Shown: positions 42,181 to 44,314 of the stretch, piece by piece
Numbering within the stretch: position 1 is the stretch's first letter
Layout: every line of letters starts with the position of its first letter
Source: an uncultured Erysipelotrichaceae bacterium
Lineage (GTDB): Bacteria; Bacillota_I; Bacilli_A; RFN20; CAG-826
Direction of reading: 5' to 3'
Assembly (NCBI GenBank): GCA_902799855.1
Contig: CADCCA010000004.1
Span: 1 to 44,314 of the forward strand
Length of the DNA: 44,314 nucleotides
Made by a program: the position numbers and the translations under genes
Notes under the pieces: generated by a model
The model's database searches: none
Told to the model about the DNA's origin: nothing
Seen by the model: only the letters and a program-made list of their open reading frames with translations

Positions 42181-42217
42181 CACTATTAACTATTTTTAAG
42201 AAAGAAGGATTTATAAA

Positions 42218-43174
42218 ATGAAAAAACTATTTAAAACAATAATTATGGCCTCAGCGTTTGCCTTAAGCGCTTTATCTTTTACAGCATGTAATTCTAGTAA
42301 GAAAACCATTGGTATTATTCAATTTGGAAGCCATGAATCATTAAACGATTGCTATAACGGTATGGTTGAAGGCTTAAAAGAAGAATTAAAAGATACTTTT
42401 AATGATTATTATATCGATAGACAAAACAGTAACTTTGATGCTTCTTTAAGCGCTGCTCAAGCTAATACATTTGTTAGCAAAAACGCTAGCATCATCGGTG
42501 CCATTGCTACCCCAAGTGCCATGGCGGCTGCCAGTGCTGCCAAAGGCAGTATCCCAGTTATTTACTGTGCTGTCAGTGATCCAGAAGCCGCAGGTTTAAC
42601 ATCGATGAATAATGTTACTGGTTCCAGTGACTTATTAGATTTTGATTCGCAATTAGAATTAATTAAAACATTCATCCCAACCGTTAGTAAGATTGGTGTC
42701 ATGTATACTCTTGGTGAGGCTAATTCTATTAGCCAAGTCAAAACACTAAAGGAAAAGGCCCAAGCCTTAAGCCTTGAAATCGTCGAACAAACCATCACTA
42801 ACGCTAGTGAAATTCCAACCGCGACAGATACCTTATTAAATAAGAATATCGACTGCATCACTAACTTAACTGATAACACAGTTGTCGGTGCGTTAGATAT
42901 CATCTTACCTAAGACCAACGCTAAAAAGATTCCAGTCTTCGGTAGTGAAATCGATCAAGTTAAATCCGGTTGTTTAGCCAGTGCCTCATTAGATTATGTC
43001 ACTCTTGGTAAAAGAACTGGTGAAATCATGGCGAAAGTCTTAAAAGGCGAAGCCAAAGTTAGCAATGATATCGCTATTAAGATTGACGATAGTTTCAATT
43101 GCTATTCTGCTAAAGTCGCAGAAGCTTTAGACATCACCTTACCAGATGTTCAAGAAATGAGAAACGTTGATTAA
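42218..43174 (+). CDS. trpX: Tryptophan-type ABC transporter substrate-binding lipoprotein
   Basis: A 318-residue exported binding protein of the ABC_sub_bind (TrpX) family. Signal peptide with lipobox SFTAC; two lobes beginning TIGIIQFGSHESLNDCYNG and KIGVMYTLGEANSISQVK. Family markers include IIGAIATPSAMAA and PVIYCAVSDPEAAGL. With the permease and ATPase that follow, it forms a TrpXYZ-like importer; the Trp T-box directly upstream supports tryptophan as substrate. AAGGA eight bases before the start. Confidence 0.88.
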   Translation: MKKLFKTIIMASAFALSALSFTACNSSKKTIGIIQFGSHESLNDCYNGMVEGLKEELKDTFNDYYIDRQNSNFDASLSAAQANTFVSKNASIIGAIATPSAMAAASAAKGSIPVIYCAVSDPEAAGLTSMNNVTGSSDLLDFDSQLELIKTFIPTVSKIGVMYTLGEANSISQVKTLKEKAQALSLEIVEQTITNASEIPTATDTLLNKNIDCITNLTDNTVVGALDIILPKTNAKKIPVFGSEIDQVKSGCLASASLDYVTLGKRTGEIMAKVLKGEAKVSNDIAIKIDDSFNCYSAKVAEALDITLPDVQEMRNVD

Positions 43175-43176
43175 TC

Positions 43177-44094
43177 ATGGTCTTAAATATTATTTTCAAC
43201 ATCTTACAACAAGGACTATGCTATGCGATTGTGGCATTAGGGGTTTATATCTCTTATAAGATACTTAACTTTCCTGATTTAACAGTCGATAGTTCTTTCC
43301 CATTAGGCGCAGTAGTGTGCGTGGGTTTAATTCAGGCCGGTTGTCCGTTTATTATCGCGACAATCGCCGCTTTCTTCGCGGGTACATTAACTGGTTTTAT
43401 TACCGGTTTCATACACGTGAGATTTAAGATTAGTCCTTTGCTATCTGGTATTATTACCATGACTGCATTATTATCAATCAATCTAGCCTTCTCTCAAGGT
43501 AGAACCTTAATCCCATATGGCGATAAAGTCACATTATTTAATAATTCATTTACCAAACTATTTGGTAATAACTTATCTTTAATCGCTTTAGCGAATATCA
43601 TCATCCTTTTAGTGATAGTCATCATTATCAAAGTCTTAATGGATTTATTCTTTAAGACAAAAAGAGGCTATATGCTTAGAGCAGTGGGTGATAATGAACA
43701 AATGGGTATCTCCTTAGGCGCTAACAGTGGTTTTTATAAGATATTTGGTTTATGCCTTGCTAATGGCTTAGTCGCCTTAGCAGGCGCTATATATAGCCAA
43801 TATATGAACTATTTTGATAACACATCAGGTACCGGTATGGTTGTTATCGCTTTAGCGAGTGTCATTATCGGTGTGGCAATATTCAAAAATGTTAGATTCA
43901 TTAAAGGCACAACTGCAGCAATTATAGGTGCGCTCATCTATACCAGTGCTTTAAACATTGTTATTGCCTTAGGTGTACCAACCACATATTTAAAACTCGT
44001 GATGGCGTTATCATTCTTAGTCATACTCGTACTTAATCTATTTGTCTTCTCTAAAGATAAGAAGGGCAAGAAAGGAGAGAATAAACATGTCTAA
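43177..44094 (+). CDS. trpY: Tryptophan-type ABC transporter permease
   Basis: A 305-residue BPD_transp_2-type membrane subunit with about eight to nine membrane segments. It resembles branched-chain-type permeases, with PDLTVDSSFPLGAVVCVGLI and LRAVGDNEQMGISLGANSGF (in parts) as family blocks; the latter contacts the ATPase. It starts 2 bases after the binding-protein stop and overlaps the ATPase gene by 8 bases. Confidence 0.88.
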   Translation: MVLNIIFNILQQGLCYAIVALGVYISYKILNFPDLTVDSSFPLGAVVCVGLIQAGCPFIIATIAAFFAGTLTGFITGFIHVRFKISPLLSGIITMTALLSINLAFSQGRTLIPYGDKVTLFNNSFTKLFGNNLSLIALANIIILLVIVIIIKVLMDLFFKTKRGYMLRAVGDNEQMGISLGANSGFYKIFGLCLANGLVALAGAIYSQYMNYFDNTSGTGMVVIALASVIIGVAIFKNVRFIKGTTAAIIGALIYTSALNIVIALGVPTTYLKLVMALSFLVILVLNLFVFSKDKKGKKGENKHV

Positions 44095-44314
44095 TCTCCT
44101 CTCGCTAAAAAACATTTATAAAACATTCAACACCGGCACGATTGATGAAATGGCTTTATTCACCGATTTTAATCTTGATATTAATGAAGGAGAATTCGTT
44201 TCTATCGTCGGTAGCAATGGTTCTGGAAAAACCACAATTCTTAACATTATCAGTGGCACGACCCCCTTGGATCAAGGTTCCATCTATCTAAAAGATGAGA
44301 ATATTACCAAGATG
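44087..44314 (+). CDS. Tryptophan-type ABC transporter ATPase (partial)
   Basis: The first 76 residues of an ABC ATPase, cut by the window end. It starts MSNLLSLKNIYKTFN; Walker A is GSNGSGKTT (residues about 43-51). AAAGGAG precedes the ATG at 44087, inside the end of the permease gene. As third gene after TrpX- and TrpY-like proteins it completes the importer (TrpZ-like). Confidence 0.9.
   Translation, partial: MSNLLSLKNIYKTFNTGTIDEMALFTDFNLDINEGEFVSIVGSNGSGKTTILNIISGTTPLDQGSIYLKDENITKM

Noticed and set aside
42121..42192. Reading the leader peptide on through TGA as Trp (FRWWKHRD...)
   Set aside because: TGA serves as a stop in at least two genes and never occurs inside the long genes, so mycoplasma-type code is not supported.
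1..44314. CRISPR arrays, insertion sequences, prophage genes, rRNA
   Set aside because: No spaced direct-repeat array, transposase, integrase, phage structural gene or rRNA segment was seen. The only clear short tandem repeats are the telomere-like end and the 25-bp duplication.

Overview
The window is almost entirely from one AT-rich, low-GC Gram-positive bacterium. Indicators are a tryptophan T-box, a yybP-ykoY-type manganese leader, TATAAT/TTGACA promoters, AGGAGG ribosome sites, CdaA, DegV and many lipoproteins with a Leu/Ala/Ser-x-Gly/Ala/Thr-Cys lipobox. Gene content and style fit the reduced Bacilli-related lineages of animal guts (Erysipelotrichales/RF39/Acholeplasma-like); this placement is inference. 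The standard bacterial code fits: long genes contain no in-frame TGA, and TGA ends at least two genes.

The first ~1.3 kb does not look like the rest. It opens with four CCCCAAT repeats in the polarity of a ciliate telomere, runs through extreme AT-rich DNA, and holds a leftward frame that stays open to TGA only if five TAA codons are sense. I read it as ciliate macronuclear DNA joined (probably chimerically) to the bacterial contig close to position 1300, which would suggest a rumen or ciliate-associated sample.

Layout: 1.3-3.9 kb mscL, a metallo-hydrolase and a thioredoxin-like lipoprotein; 4.2-8.8 kb the potABCD polyamine importer; 8.9-9.2 kb Cys, Arg and Pro tRNAs; 9.3-11.4 kb a secreted phosphatase-like lipoprotein; 11.5-16.9 kb a leftward operon of TetR regulator, GPH symporter, GH36 alpha-galactosidase and a GT-B-like protein; 17.0-18.1 kb an esterase lipoprotein; 18.2-19.7 kb a queuosine-precursor-type transporter and SDR gene with a structured leader; 19.7-21.0 kb tRNAs and DegV; 21.1-23.4 kb an AAA ATPase, a TfoX-N protein and a membrane protein; 23.5-26.4 kb a Mn-riboswitch and cation P-type ATPase; 26.4-28.0 kb an FAD oxidoreductase; 28.0-32.9 kb three tRNAs, an adhesin-like lipoprotein and a heavy-metal efflux group (ArsP_2-like permease, ArsR regulator, P1B ATPase); 33-37.4 kb deoD, CdaA, Nudix and a NERD-like membrane gene broken or switched by a perfect 25-bp tandem repeat; 37.4-39.4 kb tRNA-Gly, gltX and tRNA-Glu; 39.5-41.9 kb a small accessory set (lipoprotein, NERD, XRE, HD hydrolase); 41.9-44.3 kb a tryptophan-type ABC transporter (last gene cut by the window end).

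The most interesting signal is the control region of that transporter: a complete Trp T-box with mutually exclusive antiterminator and terminator, followed by a ten-codon leader peptide with a strong ribosome site whose final sense codon is TGG, then a second weak terminator. This is two-layer tryptophan sensing resembling in logic, but not in sequence, the Bacillus subtilis anti-TRAP leader. Other notable items are the 25-bp frameshifting repeat, a hairpin placed exactly between a strong Shine-Dalgarno and the symporter start codon, paired operators at the ArsR and AAA-ATPase promoters, and a metal exporter starting 13 nt after a tRNA.
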